Assembly (NCBI GenBank): GCA_002438565.1
Contig: DJPN01000011.1
Coordinates: forward strand, 1 to 52,805
Source: Alphaproteobacteria bacterium UBA6411
GTDB taxonomy: Bacteria > Pseudomonadota > Alphaproteobacteria > CAAGCB01 > CAG-977
Length of the DNA: 52,805 nucleotides
Reading direction: 5' to 3'
A program made the position numbers and the translations under genes. Shown in pieces: positions 1 through 6,895 of this stretch; the first letter of the stretch is position 1; the number at the start of each line of letters is the position of its first letter. Below the pieces are notes generated by a model. That model was not told the origin of the DNA. It saw only the letters and a program-made list of their open reading frames with translations, and did not search any database.

Positions 1-40
1 ATGCGAACACCGCTGCCATAAAGGTTAAAAATTGTTTCAT
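1..40 (-). CDS. N-terminus of a putative secreted protein (truncated by window edge)
   Basis: On the minus strand an ATG at 40 is preceded by a strong AAGGGAG ribosome site. The 13 visible codons read MKQFLTFMAAVFA, the n-region and start of the hydrophobic core of a signal peptide. The rest lies outside the window, so no function can be given. It lies downstream of rpsA on the same strand, but a terminator and four tandem repeats separate them, so it is probably its own transcription unit. In many alphaproteobacteria ihfB follows rpsA, but this start does not look like IhfB. Confidence 0.55.
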   Translation of the reverse strand, partial: MKQFLTFMAAVFA

Positions 41-88
41 AGGAATTCTCCCTTATTATTTCTGACGTTATACATCTTATCACCACAT

Positions 89-130
89 TGTGGCGAAATT
101 ATGGCAAAATTGTGGCAAATGTGGCAAAAT
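89..130. repeat. Four tandem 9-11 bp operator-like repeats
   Basis: Units at 89-99, 100-110, 111-119 and 120-130 follow the pattern TRTGGCRAAAT (11, 11, 9, 11 bp). The spacing of about one helical turn puts every copy on nearly the same DNA face. They lie 50-90 bp upstream of the start codon at 40 on the minus strand, a plausible site for a transcription factor controlling that gene. The factor is not identified. Confidence 0.5.
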
Positions 131-145
131 CGAAAAAAAACATAT

Positions 146-175
146 AAAAAAGCCCGCAAAACTGCGGGCTTTTTC
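146..175 (-). terminator. Intrinsic terminator of rpsA (bidirectional form)
   Basis: An 8 bp stem (AGCCCGCA at 151-158 with TGCGGGCT at 163-170) and a 4-nt loop are flanked by an A-run on the left and a T-run on the right. On the minus strand the stem is followed by T residues, giving a classical rho-independent terminator 18 bp past the rpsA stop. It could also work in the plus direction. Confidence 0.85.
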
Positions 176-192
176 GTAAAGGCAAACCGAAA

Positions 193-1896
193 TTATTTCT
201 TTTCGGCTTCTTTTTTCGCAATAGCGGCACCCAAGATGTCGCCCAAGGAAGCACCCGAATCGGTTGAACCGAATTCCGACAAAGCTTCTTTTTCTTCGTC
301 GATTTCGCGCGCTTTGATGGACAGGGACACTTTGCGGGTCTTGGCGTCAATCGAGGTGACTTTCGCGTCAACCTTGTCGCCGACGGCAAAGCGTTCCGGA
401 CGCTGTTCGGAGCGGTCGCGGGACAGGTCGGCTTTACGGATAAAGCCTTTCAGTCCGTTCAGATCGACTTCGACGCCCGTTTCGGTAACCGCGGTAACAA
501 CGGCGGTGACAACGGCGCCTTTCTTGACATCCTGCGCGACGCCTTCAAACGGGTCGGCGCTCAGCTGTTTGACGCCCAAAGAAATGCGTTCTTTTTCGAC
601 ATCGACATCCAAAACTTTGGCTTTGATGACGTCGCCTTTCTTGTAGTCTTTGACGGCTTCTTCGCCGCTCTTGTCCCAAGACAGGTCGGACAGGTGAACC
701 ATGCCGTCGATGTCGCCGTCCAAGCCGACAAACAGACCGAATTCGGTGATGTTGCGGATTTCGCCTTCAATCACGGAACCGACGGGGTGTTTTTCGGCAA
801 AAGCCGCCCACGGATTGGGCATGCATTGTTTCAAGCCCAAAGAAATGCGGCGTTTCTGCGGGTCGACTTCCAGAACCTGAACTTCGACTTCCTGCGAAGT
901 GGAGATGATTTTGCCCGGGTGGGTGTTTTTCTTCGTCCAGCTCATTTCGGAAACGTGAACCAGACCTTCAACGCCCTGTTCCAGTTCAATGAACGCGCCG
1001 TAGTCGGTGATGTTGGTCACGCGGCCCATCAGCTTCGTTCCGACGGGGTATTTCTGTTCGACGTTCGCCCAAGGATCGGCTTCCAACTGTTTCATGCCCA
1101 AGGAAATACGCTGGGTTTCGGGGTTGAAGCGGATAATCTGGACTTTGACGGGCTGACCGATGGTCAACGCTTCGGACGGGTGGTTGATGCGTTTCCAAGC
1201 AATGTCGGTCACGTGCAGCAAGCCGTCAACGCCGCCCAAGTCGATGAACGCGCCGTAGTCGGTGATGTTTTTGACAACGCCGTCCAAAATCTGGCCTTCG
1301 GACAGGTTTTTAATCAGTTCGGAACGCTGTTCGACGCGGGTTTCTTCCAAAACGGCGCGGCGGGAAACAACGATATTGCCGCGGGCGCGGTCCATTTTCA
1401 AAATCTGGAACGGCTGCGGAGTGCCCATCAAAGGTCCGACGTCGCGGACGGGGCGAATGTCAACCTGCGAACCCGGCAGGAACGCGATAGCGCCCGACAG
1501 ATCGACCGTAAAGCCGCCTTTGACGCGACCGAAGATAACGCCGGTAACGCGTTCGCCGTTGGCTTGGGCTTTTTCCAGTTCGTTCCAAGCTTCTTCGCGG
1601 CGGGCTTTTTCGCGGGACAGAACGACCATGCCGTCCTTGTCTTCATAGCGGTCGATGTAAACGTCGACCTTGTCGCCGACTTTCATTTCGGCGTTGAAAC
1701 CGAATTCACGGCGCGCGATGCGGCCTTCGGATTTCAAACCGACGTCGATTGTCGCGTAATCGTCGGACAAAGCGACGATGGTTCCTTTGACGACGGAACC
1801 TTCCAATCCTTTGTCTTCACCGAACATTTCGTTGAACAGTTCGGCAAAGTTTTCTTTCATAGCCGGGATTTCGGCGGCTGTATTTTTTGTTGCCAT
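193..1896 (-). CDS. rpsA: 30S ribosomal protein S1
   Basis: The 567-residue product matches the length of bacterial S1 (E. coli 557). It consists of consecutive S1/OB-fold RNA-binding repeats, recognisable by recurring DYGAFI(D/E)L and GL(L/V)HV(T/S) motifs (for example near residues 211-230 and 296-320). S1 sits on the 30S subunit, binds mRNA leaders and melts structure so that initiation can occur. A GGAAG ribosome site precedes the ATG. In most alphaproteobacteria rpsA directly follows cmk; here about 1.76 kb containing a lipoprotein gene, a leader RNA and a deoxyinosine glycosylase separates them, and rpsA has its own promoter. The C-terminal tail ends in a lysine-rich AIAKKEAEKK. Confidence 0.98.
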   Translation of the reverse strand: MATKNTAAEIPAMKENFAELFNEMFGEDKGLEGSVVKGTIVALSDDYATIDVGLKSEGRIARREFGFNAEMKVGDKVDVYIDRYEDKDGMVVLSREKARREEAWNELEKAQANGERVTGVIFGRVKGGFTVDLSGAIAFLPGSQVDIRPVRDVGPLMGTPQPFQILKMDRARGNIVVSRRAVLEETRVEQRSELIKNLSEGQILDGVVKNITDYGAFIDLGGVDGLLHVTDIAWKRINHPSEALTIGQPVKVQIIRFNPETQRISLGMKQLEADPWANVEQKYPVGTKLMGRVTNITDYGAFIELEQGVEGLVHVSEMSWTKKNTHPGKIISTSQEVEVQVLEVDPQKRRISLGLKQCMPNPWAAFAEKHPVGSVIEGEIRNITEFGLFVGLDGDIDGMVHLSDLSWDKSGEEAVKDYKKGDVIKAKVLDVDVEKERISLGVKQLSADPFEGVAQDVKKGAVVTAVVTAVTETGVEVDLNGLKGFIRKADLSRDRSEQRPERFAVGDKVDAKVTSIDAKTRKVSLSIKAREIDEEKEALSEFGSTDSGASLGDILGAAIAKKEAEKK

Positions 1897-1995
1897 TAAA
1901 AAACTTCCTTTAAGACTTTACTTGCCATTCGGTTGTATCCGAAGGTCTGCACGATAAAAGGCATTGGAATCGCCGTGCCTTCGACTCCAAAGCCT

Positions 1996-2023
1996 GTATA
2001 ACCGAAAACGGGCGGTTTTGCAA
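1996..2023 (-). promoter_or_regulatory. Putative sigma70-type promoter of rpsA
   Basis: On the minus strand a TTGCAA -35 box (2018-2023) and a TTATAC -10 box (1996-2001) are separated by 16 nt. This leaves an untranslated leader of roughly 90 nt before the rpsA ATG, a place where S1 commonly regulates its own translation in other bacteria. Inferred from sequence only. Confidence 0.45.
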
Positions 2024-2029
2024 TGATTT

Positions 2030-2059
2030 TTGACAGGAAAGAAACGCTTTTCTTTTAAT
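2030..2059 (+). promoter_or_regulatory. Putative promoter of the 2309 lipoprotein leader
   Basis: A perfect TTGACA -35 hexamer at 2030-2035 is followed 18 nt later by TTTAAT (2054-2059). Transcription would start near 2066 and produce a leader of about 240 nt ahead of the lipoprotein start at 2309. The promoter is divergent from that of rpsA. Confidence 0.5.
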
Positions 2060-2085
2060 TTGAAGTTTGGTAGACTTTTTACGTT

Positions 2086-2289
2086 CCCGAACACGGGGAC
2101 AGGGCGTCAGAAACCCTTTTCAATAGTGGTCGCATTGTGTATGGCGACTAAAAAATTATGCGCCGATTTCTGCCCAAAGGGCGGGTGTCGGCGTCTATAA
2201 GGCTATGCGCGAAAAACGTCGAGCCGTCTTTGCTATTGAACGGTTTCTGAACACTCCGCCCACCTATGCAGGTGGGTTTTGTGTTTTTT
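2086..2289 (+). ncRNA. Structured leader RNA A, candidate attenuator
   Basis: The region starts with small hairpins (CCCG 2086-2089/CGGG 2094-2097; GTCGC 2129-2133/GCGAC 2144-2148). It then offers two competing folds. The local hairpin is 2170-2175/2179-2184 with an AAA loop. The alternative uses the same right arm, 2179-2188, to pair with 2251-2261 (10 bp, one bulged T). That long helix would close a three-way junction made of P2 (2189-2194/2216-2221) and P3 (2222-2227/2240-2245), both directly abutting. The 3' strand of the long helix covers 2259-2261, the first bases of the terminator stem, so closing the junction should oppose termination. The same topology recurs at 52085-52348. No known riboswitch class was recognised; function is inferred from pairing only. 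Confidence 0.5.
2259..2289 (+). terminator. Terminator inside leader A
   Basis: Stem CCCACC (2259-2264) pairs with GGTGGG (2271-2276) across a TATGCA loop, followed by TTTTGTGTTTTTT. It lies only 20 bp before the next start codon, so it can serve only as an attenuator or as the end of a small RNA, not as the end of an upstream gene. Confidence 0.75.
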
Positions 2290-2308
2290 ACTTTAAGGAG
2301 TTTCGGAA

Positions 2309-2896
2309 ATGAAAAAGAAATACATTGCGTTAATGGCATTGCCGCTGTTGTGCGGGTGTGTACAAACAGGAACAATCGATTCGGGAAAAATGTATTTTAA
2401 CGATACAGAAAAAGATGCCGCGGGATTGACGATTGAGTTAAACGATGATTGCTCTCCTAAAAAGATTAGAAGAGAAGTTCCAATCTGTTCTATGATGGGA
2501 GGAGAAGAAGGCGATATTTGTACAACCAAAATTTCAACTCCGTTTGGACAACGTCCAATGGGACAATATAAGGTAGTTCAAGTTGTCGGTAGAGATGCTT
2601 TAATTTGTTTTTCTGGGCAGTACGGATGTTCAGGAAAAATGGGATATGTAAAGAATATTGCAGATAACTATAAATATCTGATAGACGATGTGTATATAGA
2701 AGGGAATGACCAAATTGTACGAAAACCCATTTCTTATAAGACAGCAATAGGTGGAACAAGTACAGTAGCTTCTTTTGAAGCGGTTAGCCGATATAAGTAT
2801 AGTAAAATAAAATATACTGTAGAACAAGGGAAATGCTCTGGGAAAGAATATTCTTACTCGTGGAACAAAGATAAAGGTTGGTTTGAAGACAAATAA
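2309..2896 (+). CDS. AT-rich predicted lipoprotein, function unknown
   Basis: The product has 195 residues. It opens with a lysine-rich n-region, a short hydrophobic core and a lipobox (PLLCGC, Cys at residue 16), so it is probably lipidated and anchored to an envelope membrane. The mature part is polar, with scattered cysteines and no domain I recognise. AAGGAG lies 8 nt before the ATG. Codon use (many AAA, ATA, AGA, TTT) and base composition are clearly more AT-rich than in the flanking housekeeping genes, pointing to recent acquisition or relaxed, fast evolution. It sits alone on the plus strand inside the minus-strand cmk-rpsA block, behind its own promoter and a structured leader with a terminator, so its expression is probably conditional. 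Confidence 0.75.
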   Translation: MKKKYIALMALPLLCGCVQTGTIDSGKMYFNDTEKDAAGLTIELNDDCSPKKIRREVPICSMMGGEEGDICTTKISTPFGQRPMGQYKVVQVVGRDALICFSGQYGCSGKMGYVKNIADNYKYLIDDVYIEGNDQIVRKPISYKTAIGGTSTVASFEAVSRYKYSKIKYTVEQGKCSGKEYSYSWNKDKGWFEDK

Positions 2897-2949
2897 CAAT
2901 CGAAATGCAAGTCGAGAATCTATGAAGCTGATGATAAAAAGGACATTGC

Positions 2950-3163
2950 AACGTGATATCCTGGACTTCATTTGCACGGGACAACCACGTCGCGCTACAG
3001 GCGCTCCTCGTTGTTTCGATTCTCTATTTATTATTCAAATATTTATCGAACTTGCGAGGAGTGTCGCAGACACGACGCGGCAATCCCGTGATGGGTCGGT
3101 ACAAGAGCCGATACCTGCACGGGACTGCTTCGGCGTTTTACGCCTCGCAGCTGCGATTCAGTA
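2950..3163. repeat. Palindrome-rich intergenic block, possible dispersed repeat
   Basis: About 210 bp without a convincing gene. It contains nested inverted repeats on the plus strand: closing stem 3053-3059/3143-3149 (TGCGAGG/CCTCGCA), hairpin 3061-3065/3069-3073 (GTGTC/GACAC), stem 3084-3090/3118-3124 (TCCCGTG/CACGGGA) holding an inner TCGG/CCGA pair, and hairpin 3132-3136/3140-3144. The last slightly overlaps the closing stem. The layout looks like a multibranched RNA or a palindromic repeat unit. It starts immediately after the stop codon of the glycosylase gene. Only one copy is present in the window, so repeat status is inference. Confidence 0.4.
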
Positions 3164-3649
3164 TTATATCAACACGCTCCACGCCGTTAATTTGTCATTG
3201 AACGACAAGTGCGCGTTGGCGGGCGAAGTGGACGGCAGGGGAACGAGTGTCAGCGCGTTGACAAACGGCGCGGTTTTGAATGATTTTGTAAAGCTGTTGT
3301 ATGCTTTTTGCCCGTTGAAAAACACAGTCTTTATTTGCGGGTATTGTTTGAAAAAGCGTTCAAAATCGTTCGGGACGGCGTTGCGGATGTCGGAATCCAG
3401 ACTGCCGTCGCGGGCGCAGGTCAAAATCACGTCCCACAGTGCGATACGGTGTTTTAACAGCAAATTCAGCTTGTCGTCATACGAATCGAACGGATAGGGT
3501 GCGCCGAACAATGCCGCCATAATCCGCCAGAACGCGTTTTGCGGGTGGGCGTAATACTGCGCTTGTTCCAACGATTTTACCCCCGGCATCGACCCCAAAA
3601 TCAATTTGGTGCAGGCGAAATCGACGGACGGGGCGAAACAGTCGGGCAT
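3164..3649 (-). CDS. DNA-deoxyinosine glycosylase (UDG superfamily)
   Basis: The 161-residue protein resembles the family of the uracil-DNA glycosylase superfamily that excises hypoxanthine (deoxyinosine) produced by adenine deamination. Visible hallmarks are the N-terminal LILGSMPG motif (about residues 16-23), the following YYAHPQNAFWR segment that shapes the base pocket, LWDV near residue 71, and the C-terminal PLPSTSPAN motif. The length is typical. It starts 6 bp after the cmk stop on the same strand, so it is probably co-transcribed with aroA-cmk. Its stop (TAA at 3164-3166) is followed at once by the palindromic block. Substrate specificity is inferred from family resemblance. Confidence 0.85.
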   Translation of the reverse strand: MPDCFAPSVDFACTKLILGSMPGVKSLEQAQYYAHPQNAFWRIMAALFGAPYPFDSYDDKLNLLLKHRIALWDVILTCARDGSLDSDIRNAVPNDFERFFKQYPQIKTVFFNGQKAYNSFTKSFKTAPFVNALTLVPLPSTSPANAHLSFNDKLTAWSVLI

Positions 3650-3655
3650 ATAGGC

Positions 3656-4315
3656 TTATTCGTGGTTAATCGCGATAAAGTCCAAAGCGGACTGGAACAC
3701 CTGCACGGCGTTCATGTTCGACGTGTCCAGAATACAAGCGTCCGCCGCGGGTTTCAAAGGGGCGGTCGCGCGTTCGGAATCGCGTTTGTCGCGTTCTTTG
3801 ATGTCCGCCAGAATCTTGTCGTAATCGGCGGGTTTGTTCGCGTCCTGCAATTCCTTGAAACGGCGGTCGGCGCGCACTTCGGCGGAAGCGGTTACAAAGA
3901 ATTTCACGTCCGCGTCGGGGCAAACGACCGTTCCGACGTCGCGACCGTCCAGCACCGCGCCTTTGGCGGGCGTGCCGTCCTCGAAAAACGGGTGGTGCGC
4001 AAAGTCGCGCTGCAAGTCCAGCAAAGCCGCGCGCACGGCGGGAATGACGGCGACTTTGGACGCCGCGTTGCCTGTCGCTTCGTCGCGCAAAGCCGGATTT
4101 TTCAAAACGGCGTTGATGCTTTTCGGGTCGAACGCTTTGGCGGCTTTGGTCGCCGCGGCTTCGTTCGACGGATCTTCGTTCGCCTGCAAAACGGCGTAGC
4201 CGACGGCGCGGTACAGTCTGCCCGTGTCCAGAAAAGCGTAGGAAAAATGTTTGGCGAGGTTTTGCGCCAGCGTGCCTTTGCCCGCCGCCGCCGGTCCGTC
4301 AATCGCGATAATCAT
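3656..4315 (-). CDS. cmk: Cytidylate kinase
   Basis: The 219-residue cytosolic enzyme phosphorylates CMP and dCMP with ATP. The P-loop GPAAAGKGT sits at residues 7-15. It is followed by LDTGRLYRAVGYA, the CMP-binding segment, and by GRDVGTVVCPDADVKFF and the RADRR lid region typical of bacterial Cmk. Its ATG overlaps the end of aroA by 17 bp, so translation is probably coupled. The gene order aroA-cmk is conserved in alphaproteobacteria. Confidence 0.97.
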   Translation of the reverse strand: MIIAIDGPAAAGKGTLAQNLAKHFSYAFLDTGRLYRAVGYAVLQANEDPSNEAAATKAAKAFDPKSINAVLKNPALRDEATGNAASKVAVIPAVRAALLDLQRDFAHHPFFEDGTPAKGAVLDGRDVGTVVCPDADVKFFVTASAEVRADRRFKELQDANKPADYDKILADIKERDKRDSERATAPLKPAADACILDTSNMNAVQVFQSALDFIAINHE

Positions 4316-5630
4316 GAATGTTTGCTCCCGATTTGTTCATCAGTTCGACAAAGTTCGGAAAACTGGTCGCAATCGACGATATGTCGTCCACCGCCACGGG
4401 GTTTTCCGCCGCCATGCCCATTACCAAAAAGGACATGGCAATTCTGTGATCCAGTTTTGCCTCAATCAGCCCTCCGCCGCAAGGATTTTTTCCCGTCCCC
4501 TTGATTTCTATGTCGTTGCCGAGGGCGGAGCAGGCGACTCCGTTTGCGGTCAATCCGTTTAAAATCGCGTCGAATCTGTCGCTTTCCTTGACTTTCAATT
4601 CTGACAAGCCGTGTAAAACCGTCTTGCCTTGGGCAAAAGCGGCGGCGACCGCCAAAATCGGGTATTCGTCAATCATCGACGGCGCAAGGGACGCGGGCAA
4701 ATCGACACCTTTTAAGGCGGACGATTTGGCGCGGATGTCGGCGATGGGTTCGCCCGCAACGATTCGGCTGTTTTCAAGCGTGATGTCCGCCCCCATTGCC
4801 TTTAAGGCGGTCAAAACGCCGCTTCTGAGCGGATTGATGCCGACGTCGGGCAGGAAAACCTCCGAATCGGGAGTAATCAAGGCGGCGACAATCGGAAAGG
4901 CGGCGGACGAAATGTCGGCGGGAACGGTCAAATCGCACGCCGTCAAAGACGCTTTGCCGTGAACGGTGAGGATTCGCGTGCCGTCCGATTCTTCGGCGAT
5001 GTCCAAAGCCGCGCCGAATCCGCGCAGCATGCGTTCGGTGTGGTCGCGGCTTTTCAAATTTGCGGGTTCGATGACGGTCGTGTCGCCGTCGATGTTCAGT
5101 CCCGCCAGCAAAATGGCGGATTTGACCTGCGCCGACGCGACGGGCAGGCGGTATGTGAGCGGTTTGGGGACTTGCGCGCCGATGACGGTCATGGGCAAAG
5201 TGCCGTTTTCCGCCGTTTCAAACTTCGCCCCCGTTTGCGCCAAAGGAACCGTGATTCGCTTCATCGGGCGGGAGCAAAGGCTCGCGTCCCCTGTAAAGCG
5301 CGTTTCAAACGGATGCGTGCAGACCAGCCCCGCCAGCAGCCGCGTTCCCGTTCCCGCGTTGCCCATGTCCAAAACGGAATCGGGCGCATGAAGCGCGGAA
5401 TCGACGCCTTTGACAATCCAAGCGCCGTCGGGGAGCTTTTCGATTTCAGCCCCCAGTTTGCGCATGGCTGTCAAAGTCGCCAGAACGTCGCCGCTTTCCA
5501 GCAAACCCTTGATTTTTGTCGTGCCTTTTGCCAGTCCGCCCAGCATCAAAGCGCGGTGGGACAGTGATTTGTCCCCCGGGGTTTGGAACATGCCGCGAAA
5601 GCTTTTCGACCGATCGGAAACCGTTTTCAT
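4299..5630 (-). CDS. aroA: 3-phosphoshikimate 1-carboxyvinyltransferase (EPSP synthase)
   Basis: This is the shikimate-pathway enzyme that joins shikimate 3-phosphate and phosphoenolpyruvate. Signatures include PGDKSLSHRA near the N-terminus, GNAGTGTRLL in the substrate site, and the late DHRIAMSF motif. I chose the ATG at 5630 rather than the open-frame start at 5672, because MKTVSDRSKSFRG lines up with the normal family N-terminus and an AAGAG lies just upstream; this gives 443 residues. It is the first gene of an aroA-cmk-glycosylase operon and is divergent from the TIGR02300 gene. Confidence 0.96.
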   Translation of the reverse strand: MKTVSDRSKSFRGMFQTPGDKSLSHRALMLGGLAKGTTKIKGLLESGDVLATLTAMRKLGAEIEKLPDGAWIVKGVDSALHAPDSVLDMGNAGTGTRLLAGLVCTHPFETRFTGDASLCSRPMKRITVPLAQTGAKFETAENGTLPMTVIGAQVPKPLTYRLPVASAQVKSAILLAGLNIDGDTTVIEPANLKSRDHTERMLRGFGAALDIAEESDGTRILTVHGKASLTACDLTVPADISSAAFPIVAALITPDSEVFLPDVGINPLRSGVLTALKAMGADITLENSRIVAGEPIADIRAKSSALKGVDLPASLAPSMIDEYPILAVAAAFAQGKTVLHGLSELKVKESDRFDAILNGLTANGVACSALGNDIEIKGTGKNPCGGGLIEAKLDHRIAMSFLVMGMAAENPVAVDDISSIATSFPNFVELMNKSGANIHDYRD

Positions 5631-5650
5631 GAAAAAAACTCTTTTTTTGT

Positions 5651-5679
5651 TTGACAAAGGCAAGCTTAGCATATCAAAT
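5651..5679 (+). promoter_or_regulatory. Putative promoter of the TIGR02300 gene
   Basis: TTGACA at 5651-5656 is followed after 17 nt by TCAAAT (5674-5679), in the 86 bp divergent gap between aroA and the zinc-ribbon gene. The -10 match is moderate. Confidence 0.4.
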
Positions 5680-5716
5680 CTTGCAAAACCAATTTTTTTA
5701 ACGATGGAGTGCTGTT

Positions 5717-6043
5717 ATGTCAAAACCGGAATGGGGAACAAAGCGTATCTGCCTGTCTTGCGGCGAACATTTCTATGATTTGCGCAAAGACCCGATTAAA
5801 TGCCCGCACTGCGGCGAAAGCTGGTCGGTCGACGAATTCCTGCGCCTGCAGGCGGCGAACGCCGGCAAAACCAAACGCGGCGGACGCAAAGTTCAGGAAG
5901 ACATCGACTTGACCGCCGATGACGCCGATTTCGTCGCCGAAACCGATGACGAATTGGAATTGATGGAAGACGCGTCCGATTTGGGCGACGACCACCACGA
6001 TATGGCGGAAGTCATCGACAACGTCGAAAAAGGCGAAGAATAA
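5717..6043 (+). CDS. TIGR02300 (FYDLN acid domain) family protein
   Basis: The 108-residue protein has an N-terminal zinc-ribbon-like part (CLSCG at residues 12-16 and CPHCG near 29-33) that includes the signature HFYDLRKDP. A long acidic tail is rich in Asp and Glu (TADDADFVAETDDELELM). The family is essentially restricted to alphaproteobacteria and is of unknown function. It is usually next to aroA, as here. A GGAG ribosome site lies 7 nt before the ATG. Confidence 0.93.
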   Translation: MSKPEWGTKRICLSCGEHFYDLRKDPIKCPHCGESWSVDEFLRLQAANAGKTKRGGRKVQEDIDLTADDADFVAETDDELELMEDASDLGDDHHDMAEVIDNVEKGEE

Positions 6044-6066
6044 GCCTTTTGATTAAATAATGTGGC

Positions 6067-6113
6067 AATCGGGATAAAACGGTGCTATTCTTTCAACAGC
6101 GTTTTTCCCGATT
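6067..6113 (+). repeat. 14 bp interrupted inverted repeat in a 5' leader
   Basis: AATCGGGA (6067-6074) pairs with TCCCGATT (6106-6113). A single bulged T follows, and then AAAACG (6076-6081) pairs with CGTTTT (6100-6105), leaving an 18-nt loop. No T-run follows, so it is not a terminator. It ends 7 nt before the GGAG of the next gene and could be an operator or an mRNA hairpin. Confidence 0.5.
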
Positions 6114-6132
6114 GAACCGTGGAGTTTGCCTT

Positions 6133-6882
6133 ATGCTGCGTTTGGTTTTGCCCTTGTTTTTATCGCTGGTTTCGACGGCGCACGCCGCTTGCGATTGGGC
6201 GGAACAGGCCGAACGGTCGGGACGCATGAATATCGCCATTATGCAATACATGTATTGCGCGGAAGAGGAAAACGACGCGGAAGCCCAATATAAGCTGGGC
6301 AGTCTGTTTTATAAGGGCGAGGGACTGAAAAAGCCCGATTTCCGCCGATCCGCCCTGTATTTTTCCATGAGCGCGCGCAACGGATACGCCCCCGCCCAAG
6401 TCAAACTGGGGCTGTTGTACTGGCGCGGCGAAGGGCTGGCCAAGAATCTGAAAATGGCGCACAAGTGGCTGTATCTGGCGCAGGAACCTGCGTCTTTGCG
6501 CTGGTTCTATCCCGCGGGAATTTCGTCCGATCCCGTGGCGGCGCAGGTGTTTTCAAAAATCAACCAAATCGCCGTTCCGGACGACGCGCCGTTGCCCGTG
6601 TTTAAAAAATTGCCCGTTTCTTATGCCGAAGTGGCGGCTTTTCAGCACGAAAAGCTGATATCGGCGGGTGAAAAATACTTGAACGAACGCGACGAGAATT
6701 CGTTGAAAGTGTTTTTGCAAAACGTCAAGCCCGACCTTAAACTGTCGCCCGAAGAAATGAACGAAGCGCAGGCTTTCTTGAAACCCGCCGTTTTGACCGA
6801 AAAGAATTTTAACGTCAAAAAAGCGATGGTTTTGGAGAAATTAAAAAATCTGATGGACGCTCAGCGTTCCTCCTTGAACTGA
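6133..6882 (+). CDS. Secreted Sel1-like repeat protein
   Basis: The start is set at 6133, where GGAG sits 8 nt upstream and the protein opens with a classical signal peptide ending at AHA (mature end about ACDWAEQ). Two Sel1-type helical repeats follow (AEAQYKLGSLFYKGEG and APAQVKLGLLYWRGEG, roughly residues 52-110). Sel1 repeats usually act as protein-protein adaptors. The C-terminal 130 residues are helical and charged with no recognised domain. The product is probably periplasmic. The gene precedes miaB by 13 bp and may be co-transcribed with it. Confidence 0.8.
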   Translation: MLRLVLPLFLSLVSTAHAACDWAEQAERSGRMNIAIMQYMYCAEEENDAEAQYKLGSLFYKGEGLKKPDFRRSALYFSMSARNGYAPAQVKLGLLYWRGEGLAKNLKMAHKWLYLAQEPASLRWFYPAGISSDPVAAQVFSKINQIAVPDDAPLPVFKKLPVSYAEVAAFQHEKLISAGEKYLNERDENSLKVFLQNVKPDLKLSPEEMNEAQAFLKPAVLTEKNFNVKKAMVLEKLKNLMDAQRSSLN

Positions 6883-6895
6883 ATCGGATTGTAAA

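Noticed and set aside
694..1899. 401-codon open frame on the plus strand opposite rpsA
   Set aside because: It mirrors the S1 repeats in antisense, with a repetitive Phe/Asp/Val-rich composition; rpsA on the other strand is unambiguous.
2953..3201. 82-codon plus-strand open frame across the palindromic block
   Set aside because: It crosses the nested hairpins and the end of the glycosylase gene and has no ribosome site; the sequence is better explained as a structured element.
2883..3497. 204-codon plus-strand open frame
   Set aside because: It runs through the lipoprotein end, the palindromic block and antisense to the glycosylase gene; no domain or ribosome site.
5631..5672. Extended start of AroA at 5672
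   Set aside because: The extra 14 residues are not family-like, and the ATG at 5630 aligns with the conserved N-terminus.
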